Positions 57,285 to 64,000 of a stretch of DNA of 64,000 nucleotides are shown piece after piece. The stretch is from Ramlibacter agri (lineage in GTDB: Bacteria > Pseudomonadota > Gammaproteobacteria > Burkholderiales > Burkholderiaceae_C), in contig NZ_JABBFX010000006.1 in NCBI RefSeq assembly GCF_012927085.1, positions 1-64,000 of the forward strand, given 5' to 3'. Made by a program: the position numbers and the translations under genes. The notes under the pieces are model-generated. The model was not told the DNA's origin. It saw only the letters and a program-made list of their open reading frames with translations, and searched no databases. Positions within the stretch are counted from its first letter, which is position 1; every line of letters starts with the position of its first letter.

Positions 57285-58328
57285 TTAACCGGGGAAATTC
57301 TCGGGGATCTTGGCCTTGCCGCGGGCTTCCGCGGCGGTGATCATGTTCCGCCGCACCAGGTCCGTGAGGTTCTGGTCCAGTGTCTGCATGCCCACGCTGC
57401 TGCCGGTCTGGATGGCCGAGTACATCTGCGCGATCTTGGCTTCGCGGATCAGGTTGCGGATGGCCGACGTGCCGATCATGATCTCATGCGCCGCCACCCG
57501 GCCGGCGCCGTCCTTGGTCTTGCACAGCGTCTGCGAGATCACGGCCTGCAGCGACTCCGACAGCATCGCGCGGACCATTTCCTTTTCCTCGGCCGGGAAC
57601 ACGTCGATGATCCGGTCGATGGTCTTGGCGGCGGACGAGGTGTGCAGCGTGCCGAATACCAGGTGGCCCGTTTCCGCGGCCGTCATGGCCAGGCGGATGG
57701 TTTCCAGGTCACGCATTTCGCCCACGAGAATGCAGTCCGGGTCTTCCCGCAGCGCCGAACGCAGCGCGTTGGAGAAGGACAAGGTCATCGGGCCCACTTC
57801 GCGCTGGTTGATCAGGCACTTCTTGGACTCGTGCACGAATTCGATCGGGTCTTCCACCGTCAGGATGTGGCCGTACTCGGTCTCGTTCAGGTGGTTGATC
57901 ATGGCCGCCAGCGTCGTGGACTTGCCCGAGCCGGTGGGGCCCGTCACCAGCACCATGCCGCGCGGCTTGAGCGCCAGGTCCTGGAAGATCTTGGGCGCGT
58001 TCAGCTGCTCCAGCGTCAGGATCTTGGACGGAATCGTCCGGAACACGGCGCCGGCGCCACGGTTCTGGTTGAACGCGTTGACGCGGAAGCGGGCCAGGCC
58101 TTCGATCTCGAACGAGAAGTCGCACTCGAGGAATTCCTCGTAGTTCTTGCGCTGGCTGTCGTTCATGATGTCGTAGACCATGGCGTGGACCTGCTTGTGG
58201 TCCATCGGGTCCACGTTGATGCGCCGCACGTCGCCGTGCACGCGGATCATCGGGGGCAGGCCTGCCGAGAGGTGGAGGTCGGATGCCTTGTTCTTGACGC
58301 TGAATGCCAGCAGCTGGGTAATATCCAC
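57285..58328 (-). CDS. pilT: Type IV pilus retraction ATPase PilT
   Basis: 347 aa, almost the standard PilT length. It starts MDITQLLAFSVKNKASDLHL, with Walker A GPTGSGKST, TVEDPIEFVH, Walker B ILVGEMRDLETI and the C-terminal AIRNLIREAKIAQMYS motif needed for retraction. It depolymerises pili for twitching motility and DNA uptake. It is divergent from pipY with 65 bp between start codons, a conserved arrangement. Confidence 0.96.
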   Translation of the reverse strand: MDITQLLAFSVKNKASDLHLSAGLPPMIRVHGDVRRINVDPMDHKQVHAMVYDIMNDSQRKNYEEFLECDFSFEIEGLARFRVNAFNQNRGAGAVFRTIPSKILTLEQLNAPKIFQDLALKPRGMVLVTGPTGSGKSTTLAAMINHLNETEYGHILTVEDPIEFVHESKKCLINQREVGPMTLSFSNALRSALREDPDCILVGEMRDLETIRLAMTAAETGHLVFGTLHTSSAAKTIDRIIDVFPAEEKEMVRAMLSESLQAVISQTLCKTKDGAGRVAAHEIMIGTSAIRNLIREAKIAQMYSAIQTGSSVGMQTLDQNLTDLVRRNMITAAEARGKAKIPENFPG

Positions 58329-58393
58329 GAGTCCCTCTTGTTTGATCGCCCGTCTCCCCTCGGCGCAAGCCTCCCGGGAAGGGCTGGTCGATT

Positions 58394-59101
58394 ATGACCA
58401 CGATTTCCAGCAACCTCCAGCTTGTGCGTGAGCGCATAGCCACGGCCTGTGCGGCCGCCGGACGCGACGTGAACGAAGTCACGCTGCTCGCCGTTTCCAA
58501 GACTTTCGGTGCAGATGCCGTGCGTACGGCCCATGCCGCGGGCCAGATGGCCTTCGGCGAGAACTACATCCAGGAAGCGGTAGCCAAGATCGCCGCGCTG
58601 GCCGCCCTGGGCCTGCAGTGGCATTGCATCGGCCCGATCCAGAGCAACAAGACGCGGCTGGTGGCCGCGCACTTCGACTGGGCGCAGAGCGTCGACCGGC
58701 TGAAGATCGCGCAGCGCCTGTCGGAGCAGCGGCCCGAAGGCCTGCCGGACCTGCAGGTGTGCCTCCAGGTAAACATCGACGGCGGCGACACCAAGTCCGG
58801 CGTCGCCCCGCAGGACACCCTGGCCCTGGCGCGCGAAGTGGCGGCCCTGCCGCGCCTGAGGTTGCGCGGGCTGATGACGATCCCGGAACCGGGCGCCGAC
58901 TACGCCGCGCAGCTGGCGGTGCACCGCAAGGCGCGCCAGCTGTTCGACCAGCTGCGCGATGCCGGCCTGGCGCTGGACACGCTGTCCATGGGCATGACCG
59001 CCGACCTCGAGGCCGCCATCCACGCCGGCAGCACGATGGTGCGGGTGGGAACGGCGGTGTTCGGGGGGCGGGTCAGTTCTTCGGCGGTTGCACCGGCTTG
59101 A
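58394..59101 (+). CDS. pipY: PLP homeostasis protein (YggS/PipY family)
   Basis: 235 aa, a single TIM-barrel PLP-binding protein with Lys36 in LLAVSKTFGADAV as the cofactor lysine, and the C-terminal SMGMTADLEAAIHAGSTMVR phosphate-binding region. It balances free PLP and amino-acid pools. It is adjacent to and divergent from pilT, as in many proteobacteria. Its last 29 bp overlap the convergent secreted-protein gene. Confidence 0.94.
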   Translation: MTTISSNLQLVRERIATACAAAGRDVNEVTLLAVSKTFGADAVRTAHAAGQMAFGENYIQEAVAKIAALAALGLQWHCIGPIQSNKTRLVAAHFDWAQSVDRLKIAQRLSEQRPEGLPDLQVCLQVNIDGGDTKSGVAPQDTLALAREVAALPRLRLRGLMTIPEPGADYAAQLAVHRKARQLFDQLRDAGLALDTLSMGMTADLEAAIHAGSTMVRVGTAVFGGRVSSSAVAPA

Positions 59102-59630
59102 TGCTGCCGCAGTCCGCGCCCAGCCACTTCCCGGAGCCGTCCATCTCGGTGGTCGTCTCGCGGCCCTGGACCGTGCTGCGCACCACCATGTGGCTGCTGT
59201 AGGCCTGGTCGCTGGCGACGGTGAACTCGCCTTCGCCGCTGGAAGGCGGGCTGCTGCAGGTGAACGCGATCTTCATCGTGTTGCCGCTGCGGTCCTGCTT
59301 GGTCGTCTTGCAGCCCTCCCGCACCGGCATCTCCTTGCGCTCGACCATCTCCTTGGTCATGCACATCTGCACCGTCATGCCGCCGCCGGCGGCGCCGGGC
59401 GCCATGCGCATGCCGCGCTGCGCCATCATGTCTTCCATCTGCTTGCGCTGCTCGGGCGGCATGGCGGCCAGCTGCTTCTGCATCTGCTCCATGGCCGCAT
59501 CCATCTGCGGGTTGCCCTTCATCTTGTTGTTGATTTCCCACAGGCCGGGCTTCAGCTGCTGCTGCGCGGCGACGGGCAGGCAGGCGGCGGCGAGGATGAA
59601 GGGAACGAGAAGGGCAGCGGGTCGGCGCAT
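59073..59630 (-). CDS. DUF3617-like secreted protein
   Basis: 185 aa from the ATG at 59630, with a signal peptide (RRPAALLVPFILAAACLP). The mature start QLKPGLWEINNKM matches the DUF3617 pattern (KPGLWE). A Met/Gln-rich helix follows (MDAAMEQMQKQLAAMPPEQR), with paired cysteines further on (MCMTKEM, EGCKT, FTCSS, ADCGS). It is periplasmic and of unknown function. It overlaps the 3' end of pipY. Confidence 0.8.
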   Translation of the reverse strand: MRRPAALLVPFILAAACLPVAAQQQLKPGLWEINNKMKGNPQMDAAMEQMQKQLAAMPPEQRKQMEDMMAQRGMRMAPGAAGGGMTVQMCMTKEMVERKEMPVREGCKTTKQDRSGNTMKIAFTCSSPPSSGEGEFTVASDQAYSSHMVVRSTVQGRETTTEMDGSGKWLGADCGSIKPVQPPKN

Positions 59631-59746
59631 CGTTGTCTCCGGCAGAAAGCGCCGATTCTGCCCAGGGTCAGTGGCCACGCCCAGGGGGAGGATCCCCGCC
59701 GCGTGAACTGCTGCACGCGCTTCCGCCATCGTGCGGAGGCATGAAA

Positions 59747-59771
59747 ACGCCGCCAGCGGGGCCGGCGGCGT
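59747..59771 (-). terminator. Rho-independent terminator for the minus-strand unit ending at 59792
   Basis: ACGCCGCC (59747-59754) pairs with GGCGGCGT (59764-59771) around a 9-nt loop. On the minus strand it is followed by TTTT. It lies 20 nt beyond the stop of the small hypothetical gene and probably ends that transcript or the efflux operon read-through. Confidence 0.8.
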
Positions 59772-59791
59772 CTACGGGAGGCTGGCCGGCC

Positions 59792-60055
59792 TCAGAGCTT
59801 CAGCAGGTTGCGGGCGACCTGTTCCTTCTGGGGGTCGCCCAGGAGGTCGATGGCGCTCGGCAGGCTGCCGTCGAAGCGCCCCAGCACATCCTGCAACGCC
59901 TGCAGGGTGCGGAACAGCTGCGGGTCGACGCCATCGGCGCAGCGCTTCAGTTCGGCGTCGGCGTCCTGCAACGCGCGGAACAGCAGCGCCCGGCTGTTGC
60001 CCCGGATCACCAGGTTGCCGTCGGCTTGCCAGATGGCCTTGTGCATGTATTTCAT
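59792..60055 (-). CDS. Small hypothetical protein
   Basis: 87 aa starting MKYMHKAIWQADGNLVIRGN, with a GGAG site 8 nt before the ATG and a terminator just after the stop. It is hydrophilic and mixed alpha/beta by eye, with no signal peptide or membrane helix. No family is recognised. It lies 152 bp downstream of emrB and may be a separate unit. Confidence 0.6.
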   Translation of the reverse strand: MKYMHKAIWQADGNLVIRGNSRALLFRALQDADAELKRCADGVDPQLFRTLQALQDVLGRFDGSLPSAIDLLGDPQKEQVARNLLKL

Positions 60056-60207
60056 TCGAGCATCTCCGTGGGATGCCCAGAAGGATGGACGCTGCCGCGC
60101 CCCCGCCCTGTGGGCCGACCCGGAGTGTTCGGGCCGGCCGGGGCTGTAGGGGCACGTCAGCGGCCGGCACAGCCGTTGCGTAGCTTCCGCGGCAACGGCG
60201 TGTAGTC

Positions 60208-61776
60208 CTAGTGCGCGCCGGCGGCCGCGTCGGCTCCGCCACTGCCGGCCGGCGACTTCTGCGGATGCGTCAGCCACACCAGCGGGATCAGGCACAGGAA
60301 CAGCACCGCCGAACCGTAGAAGATGTCGTTGGCGGCCATCATGAAGGACTGCTGGTCCACCAGGCGGTTGATCTGCGCCAGCGCCTGCTCCGGCGACAGG
60401 CCCGAGGCCTGCAGGCCTTGCAAGGTCTGCATGGCCACGTTGCTGCCCGGCCCCACCGACTCGACCAGCTGCGCATGGTGCAGCGCCGCCCGGCTTTCCC
60501 ACAGCGTGGTCGACACCGAAGTGCCGATCGCGCCGGCGGTGATGCGCACGAAGTTGCTCAGGCCCGAGGCAAAGGGCATCTGCGCCGGCGTCATCCCGGA
60601 CAGCGTGATCGTCATCAGCGGGATGAAGAAGAACGCCATCGCCACACCCTGGATGATCGTGGGGATCAGGATGGTGCGCATGTCCGCCTGGGTGTTGAAG
60701 TTCGAGCGCATCCACAGCACCACCGCGAACACCAGGAAGGCAAACGTGGCGTAGCGGCGCGGGTCCACCTTGGCGATGGTCTTGCCGACGATGGGCGAGA
60801 ACACCAGCGCCAGCAAGCCCACCGGCGCCGTCACCATGCCCGCATCGGTGGCCGTGTAGCCCATGAACTGCTGCAGCCACAGCGGCAGCAGCACCACGTT
60901 GCCGAAGAACAGCCCGTAGCCGATGGAGACGGCCAGGGTGCCGGCCCAGAAGTTGCGCCCGGCGAACAGCCGCAGCGCCACCACCGGGTGCTTGTCGGTC
61001 AGCTCCCAGATGATGAAGAAGGCGAAGCCGACGATGGCGATCACCGTCAGCCCCACGATCAGCTGCGAGTGGAACCAGTCGTACTCCTTGCCCAGGTCCA
61101 GCACCATCTGCATGCAGCCGATCCACACGACCAGCAGCGCCAGGCCGACGCGGTCGATCGGCAGCTTGTGCCGCACGCTCTCGCGCTTGTGGTAGATGCC
61201 CCAGGCGCCGAAGGCGGCGACGATGCCCACCGGGATGTTGATGTAGAAGATCCAGGACCAGGTGATGTTGTCCGTGATCCAGCCCCCCAGCAGCGGCCCC
61301 ATCACGGGCGCGACCAGGGTGGTCATGGACCACAGCGCCATCGCCAGGCCGGCGGATGCGCGTGGATAGCTGGAAAGCAGCAGCGTCTGCGACAGCGGGA
61401 TCATGGGCCCGGCGACGAAGCCCTGCAGCGCGCGGAACGCGATCAGCATCGGCATGTTGGGCGCGAGGCCGCACAGCCAGGAAGCGATCACGAACAGCAC
61501 GATGCTGGCCACGAACAGGCGGACCTGGCCGAAGCGCTGCGACAGCCAGCCGGTCAGCGGCACCGCGATCGCGTTGGCGATGGCGAAGCTGGTGATGACC
61601 CAGGTGCCCTGGTTGGGGCTGACGCCGAGGTCACCGGCAATGGCCGGCAGCGAGACGTTGGCGATCGAGCTGTCCAGCACGTTCATGAACGTGGCGGCGG
61701 ACAGCGCGATCGTGCCCCACAGGCGCGCGGAACCCTCGAGTGGCGGGTGCGCCACCGGAGGTGCGGAAGTAGCCAT
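60208..61776 (-). CDS. emrB: DHA2-family multidrug exporter (EmrB-like)
   Basis: 522 aa, 14 predicted membrane helices. Family motifs include LDSSIANVSLPAIAGDLGVS (motif D1) and GWLSQRFGQVRLF (motif A), with GPLLGGWITD near helix 5 (motif C, typical of exporters). It works with the EmrA adaptor upstream and the outer-membrane factor to expel hydrophobic toxins. It follows emrA after 12 bp. No MarR-type repressor is inside the window; it may lie beyond the right edge. Confidence 0.92.
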   Translation of the reverse strand: MATSAPPVAHPPLEGSARLWGTIALSAATFMNVLDSSIANVSLPAIAGDLGVSPNQGTWVITSFAIANAIAVPLTGWLSQRFGQVRLFVASIVLFVIASWLCGLAPNMPMLIAFRALQGFVAGPMIPLSQTLLLSSYPRASAGLAMALWSMTTLVAPVMGPLLGGWITDNITWSWIFYINIPVGIVAAFGAWGIYHKRESVRHKLPIDRVGLALLVVWIGCMQMVLDLGKEYDWFHSQLIVGLTVIAIVGFAFFIIWELTDKHPVVALRLFAGRNFWAGTLAVSIGYGLFFGNVVLLPLWLQQFMGYTATDAGMVTAPVGLLALVFSPIVGKTIAKVDPRRYATFAFLVFAVVLWMRSNFNTQADMRTILIPTIIQGVAMAFFFIPLMTITLSGMTPAQMPFASGLSNFVRITAGAIGTSVSTTLWESRAALHHAQLVESVGPGSNVAMQTLQGLQASGLSPEQALAQINRLVDQQSFMMAANDIFYGSAVLFLCLIPLVWLTHPQKSPAGSGGADAAAGAH

Positions 61777-61788
61777 GGGCTTGACGCT

Positions 61789-63102
61789 TTAGCGGCTGAC
61801 CGTCGCGGAAGCGGCGTGGGCGACGTTCTGCGCGGCGACCGGCGTGGTGCCCTTGGCACCCTTGCCGCTGCCGTTCCTGGCGGTGGCGGGCGCGGCGATG
61901 CCGCGGCCGGAGTTCAGCGCGATGATGCGCCGCACTTCGGCGTCGGCGCCGTTGTCCTGCGCGCCGTAGACCTGCGTGTGCGAGGTCACGTCCTTCGGCG
62001 CATCGGCCAGCGACTTGCCGTCCTGCTTGCTGATGTCCACGGTCGCTTCCATCGACAGGCCCACGCGCAGCGGGTGGTCGGCCACCTGCTGGCGGTCCAG
62101 GGCGATGCGCACGGGCACGCGCTGCACCACCTTGATCCAGTTGCCGGTGGCGTTCTGCGCCGGCAGCAGCGAGAAGGCGGCGCCGGTGCCGACACCCAGG
62201 CCGTCCACGGTGCCCTTGTATTCGACCTTCTTGCCGTACACGTCGGCGGTCAGCGTCACCGGCTGGCCGATGCGGATCTTGCGCAGCTGTACTTCCTTGA
62301 AGTTCGCGTCCACCCACACCTGGTTCAGCGGGATGATGGACATCACGGGCGTGCCGGCGGCGATGCGCTGGCCCAGCTGCACGGTGCGCTTGGCGACGTA
62401 GCCGTCCACCGGGGCGGGCAGCGTGGCGCGCGACGAGGCCAGCCAGGCTTCGCGCACCTTGGCGGCGGCGGCCTGCACCTGCGGGTGCTGCTCGACGTCG
62501 GTGCCGGAGGTCAGGGCCTGGTTGCTGGCGAGCTGCTCGCGCGCACTCACCACCGCGGCCTGCGCGGCGGCGACGGCGCTGCGCGCGGCGTTTACCTGCG
62601 TCTGCGCGTGCTGCAGTTCTTCCTTGGACACGGCGCCGGACTGCACCAGCGAGGCCCGCCGGTTGTAGTCGTCGTTGGCGCGCAGCAGGTCGGACTGCGC
62701 CTTGCTGGCGTCGGCTTCACGCAGCGCGATCTGCGCCGACAGCGAGCCGTTGTTGGCGTACAGCGTGCGCACCTGGCGCACGGTCTGGCCCAGCGCCGCT
62801 TCGGCCTGGTCCAGCGCCACCTGGGCGTCGGCCGGGTCCAGCTTCACCAGGGGCTGGCCCGCCTTGACGAAGTCGGTGTCGTCGGCATGGATGGACAGCA
62901 CGGTGCCGCCGACCTGCGGGGTCACCTGGATGACGTTGCCCTGGACGTAGGCGTTGTCGGTGCTCTCGTAGTGGCTGGCCACCAGCCACTCGTAGGCGGC
63001 CCAGCCGAGGCCGCCGACCACCACGATGGCGGCCAGGGCGGTCAGCGCCTTGCGGCGCTTCTGGTTCGGGGCGTTGAGGGATTGCGCTTGGTTTTCGCTC
63101 AT
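61789..63102 (-). CDS. emrA: HlyD/EmrA-type membrane fusion protein
   Basis: 437 aa. It has an N-terminal membrane anchor (KALTALAAIVVVGGLGWAAY) and a biotinyl-lipoyl half-domain (YVQGNVIQVTPQVGGTVLSI). A long coiled-coil hairpin (about residues 95-185) and a beta-barrel follow, with LPAPVDGYVAKRTVQLGQRI as the second lipoyl half. The C-terminal ~90 residues are a low-complexity extension beyond the usual EmrA length (about 390 aa). It links EmrB to the outer-membrane channel. Confidence 0.92.
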   Translation of the reverse strand: MSENQAQSLNAPNQKRRKALTALAAIVVVGGLGWAAYEWLVASHYESTDNAYVQGNVIQVTPQVGGTVLSIHADDTDFVKAGQPLVKLDPADAQVALDQAEAALGQTVRQVRTLYANNGSLSAQIALREADASKAQSDLLRANDDYNRRASLVQSGAVSKEELQHAQTQVNAARSAVAAAQAAVVSAREQLASNQALTSGTDVEQHPQVQAAAAKVREAWLASSRATLPAPVDGYVAKRTVQLGQRIAAGTPVMSIIPLNQVWVDANFKEVQLRKIRIGQPVTLTADVYGKKVEYKGTVDGLGVGTGAAFSLLPAQNATGNWIKVVQRVPVRIALDRQQVADHPLRVGLSMEATVDISKQDGKSLADAPKDVTSHTQVYGAQDNGADAEVRRIIALNSGRGIAAPATARNGSGKGAKGTTPVAAQNVAHAASATVSR

Positions 63103-63122
63103 GTTTCTTGACTCCGGATTCT

Positions 63123-64000
63123 TCAGTGGGCGGCGACGGCGGTGTCGGCGGCGGGCTGGTAGCCGCCGCCGAGGGCGCGATAGAGGGACACGCGGGCATC
63201 GAGCGCGCGGGCGGCGAGGTCGACGCCCAGGCGGCGCTGCTGCAGCACCGTGGTTTCGGCGCTGAGCACGTTCAGGTAGGTGCCCAGGCCGGCCTTGTAG
63301 CGCTGCACGGCGATGTCGTAGGCGCCTTCGGCCGCGGCTTCAGCCTGCTTCTGCTCGACCTGCTGGCGGGCGACCGATTGCACGGCGGCAATGGCGTCGC
63401 CGGATTCGTGGATGGCGTCCAGCACAGCGCCGTTGTAGCTCTCGATGGCGACGTCCAGGTCCGCCGTCTTGCCCTTGAGGTTGGCGCGCAGGCGGCCGCC
63501 GTCGAAGATCGGCAGGCGGATGGCGGGACCGAAGCCCCATTGCTCGCTGCCCATGTCCAGCAGCTTGCCCAGGCCCAGGCTGTTCAGGCCGATGAAGCCG
63601 ACCAGGTTGATGTTGGGATAGAACTGCGCCTTCGCGTTCTTGATGTCCTCGCCCGCGGCTTCGACGCGCCAGCGCGCGGCGGCGATGTCGGGCCGGCGGC
63701 CCAGCAGGTCGGCGGGCAGCGCACTCAGCGCCGGCGCGGTGGGAATGGCGTGCAGCGCGGGCACGCCGCCGACGGCGGGCACGTCGTCGCGGCCGACCAG
63801 CGCGGCCAGCGCGTTGTGCGCGACCTGGGCCTGCTCCTGCAGGGCCTCGATCTGCTGGCGCGCTTCCGGCAGGCCGCCTTCGGCCTGGCGCAGTTCCAGG
63901 TTGGTGTCCAGGCCGGCCTGCAGGCGCTGCTGCACCAGCTTCAGCTGCTGGTCACGCTGCTCCAGCGTGCGATGGGCGACGGCCAGCTGCTCCTGCACGC
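63123..64000 (-). CDS. Outer-membrane efflux factor (NodT/OprM family), N-terminus outside the window
   Basis: At least 292 residues of the C-terminal two-thirds of an RND/EmrAB-type outer-membrane channel. It includes LLGRRPDIAAARWRVEAAGEDIKNAKAQFYP in part, the family hallmark ahead of the second barrel repeat, and GFGPAIRLPIFDGG. The gene starts beyond position 64000. It lies 20 bp upstream of emrA, so the operon order is outer-membrane factor, adaptor, pump. Confidence 0.9.
   Translation of the reverse strand, partial: VQEQLAVAHRTLEQRDQQLKLVQQRLQAGLDTNLELRQAEGGLPEARQQIEALQEQAQVAHNALAALVGRDDVPAVGGVPALHAIPTAPALSALPADLLGRRPDIAAARWRVEAAGEDIKNAKAQFYPNINLVGFIGLNSLGLGKLLDMGSEQWGFGPAIRLPIFDGGRLRANLKGKTADLDVAIESYNGAVLDAIHESGDAIAAVQSVARQQVEQKQAEAAAEGAYDIAVQRYKAGLGTYLNVLSAETTVLQQRRLGVDLAARALDARVSLYRALGGGYQPAADTAVAAH

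Noticed and set aside
60211..63111. 966-codon open frame on the plus strand opposite emrB and emrA
   Set aside because: Same reason: composition is His/Arg-rich low complexity and the opposite strand encodes clear EmrA and EmrB proteins.

Overview
The window is GC-rich (roughly two-thirds GC by eye), densely packed chromosomal DNA. It most resembles a betaproteobacterium of the order Burkholderiales, probably Comamonadaceae (Ramlibacter/Variovorax-like). The evidence is the Burkholderiales-type 16S rRNA 5' end and leader at the left edge, the rsmI-yraN-diaA-dolP block, the pilT-pilU/pipY block, a Bug-type solute receptor, and many ATGA/GTGA-coupled operons. No phage, insertion sequence, CRISPR array or tRNA gene was recognised.

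Layout. 1-485: the first ~58 nt of a 16S rRNA gene (minus strand) with its leader and strong promoter. 0.5-3.2 kb (minus): a two-subunit molybdenum hydroxylase (IorAB-like). 3.3-7.0 kb: the ABC-F ATPase Uup and a phospholipase-D lipoprotein. 7.0-15.1 kb: a MocR regulator divergent from an eight-gene coupled operon of two LysE exporters, an EamA exporter, an aminotransferase, GST, PhzF, a VOC protein and a threonine-dehydratase-like enzyme. 15.2-20.5 kb: a phosphatase, a PmrAB/QseBC-like two-component system divergent from an EptA-like lipid A phosphoethanolamine transferase, a thioredoxin-like protein and a KGG stress protein. 20.5-30.9 kb: a LacI/PtxS-regulated operon coupling a polar-amino-acid-type ABC transporter to 2-ketogluconate kinase and reductase homologues, then a creatininase-family protein, a solitary pyruvate-dehydrogenase-type E1 and a divergent Lrp regulator. 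31-35.4 kb: a deletion-damaged dienelactone hydrolase, the AlaX editing protein, and an ScsB/DsbD-like reductase with a redoxin partner. 35.4-40.4 kb: a GntR-controlled ABC transporter plus amidase. 40.5-46.9 kb: a CoA-binding protein, MetY, a TPR-methyltransferase, HemE, and PriA preceded by a DnaA-box-bearing AT-richer gap. 46.9-51.4 kb: an IclR/MaoC/CoA-transferase/Bug/oxidoreductase operon. 51.4-54.7 kb: rsmI, yraN, diaA, dolP. 54.7-59.1 kb: a 3-hydroxyisobutyrate-dehydrogenase-like enzyme, a tautomerase, pilU, pilT and pipY. 59.1-64 kb (minus): a DUF3617-like secreted protein, a small hypothetical gene, and an EmrAB-type efflux pump with an outer-membrane factor cut by the window edge.

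How it works together. The window mixes housekeeping genes (rRNA, hemE, priA, rsmI, metY, pilT) with four self-contained transport-and-catabolism modules. Each module has its own regulator and a visible operator: MocR, PtxS/LacI, GntR-FCD and IclR. The best candidate for an undescribed system is the PtxS-type regulon, where an amino-acid-type ABC importer takes the place of the usual sugar-acid symporter. A second signal is structural: many genes have a -10-like hexamer only 6-9 nt before the start codon and no Shine-Dalgarno sequence, as expected for leaderless mRNAs.
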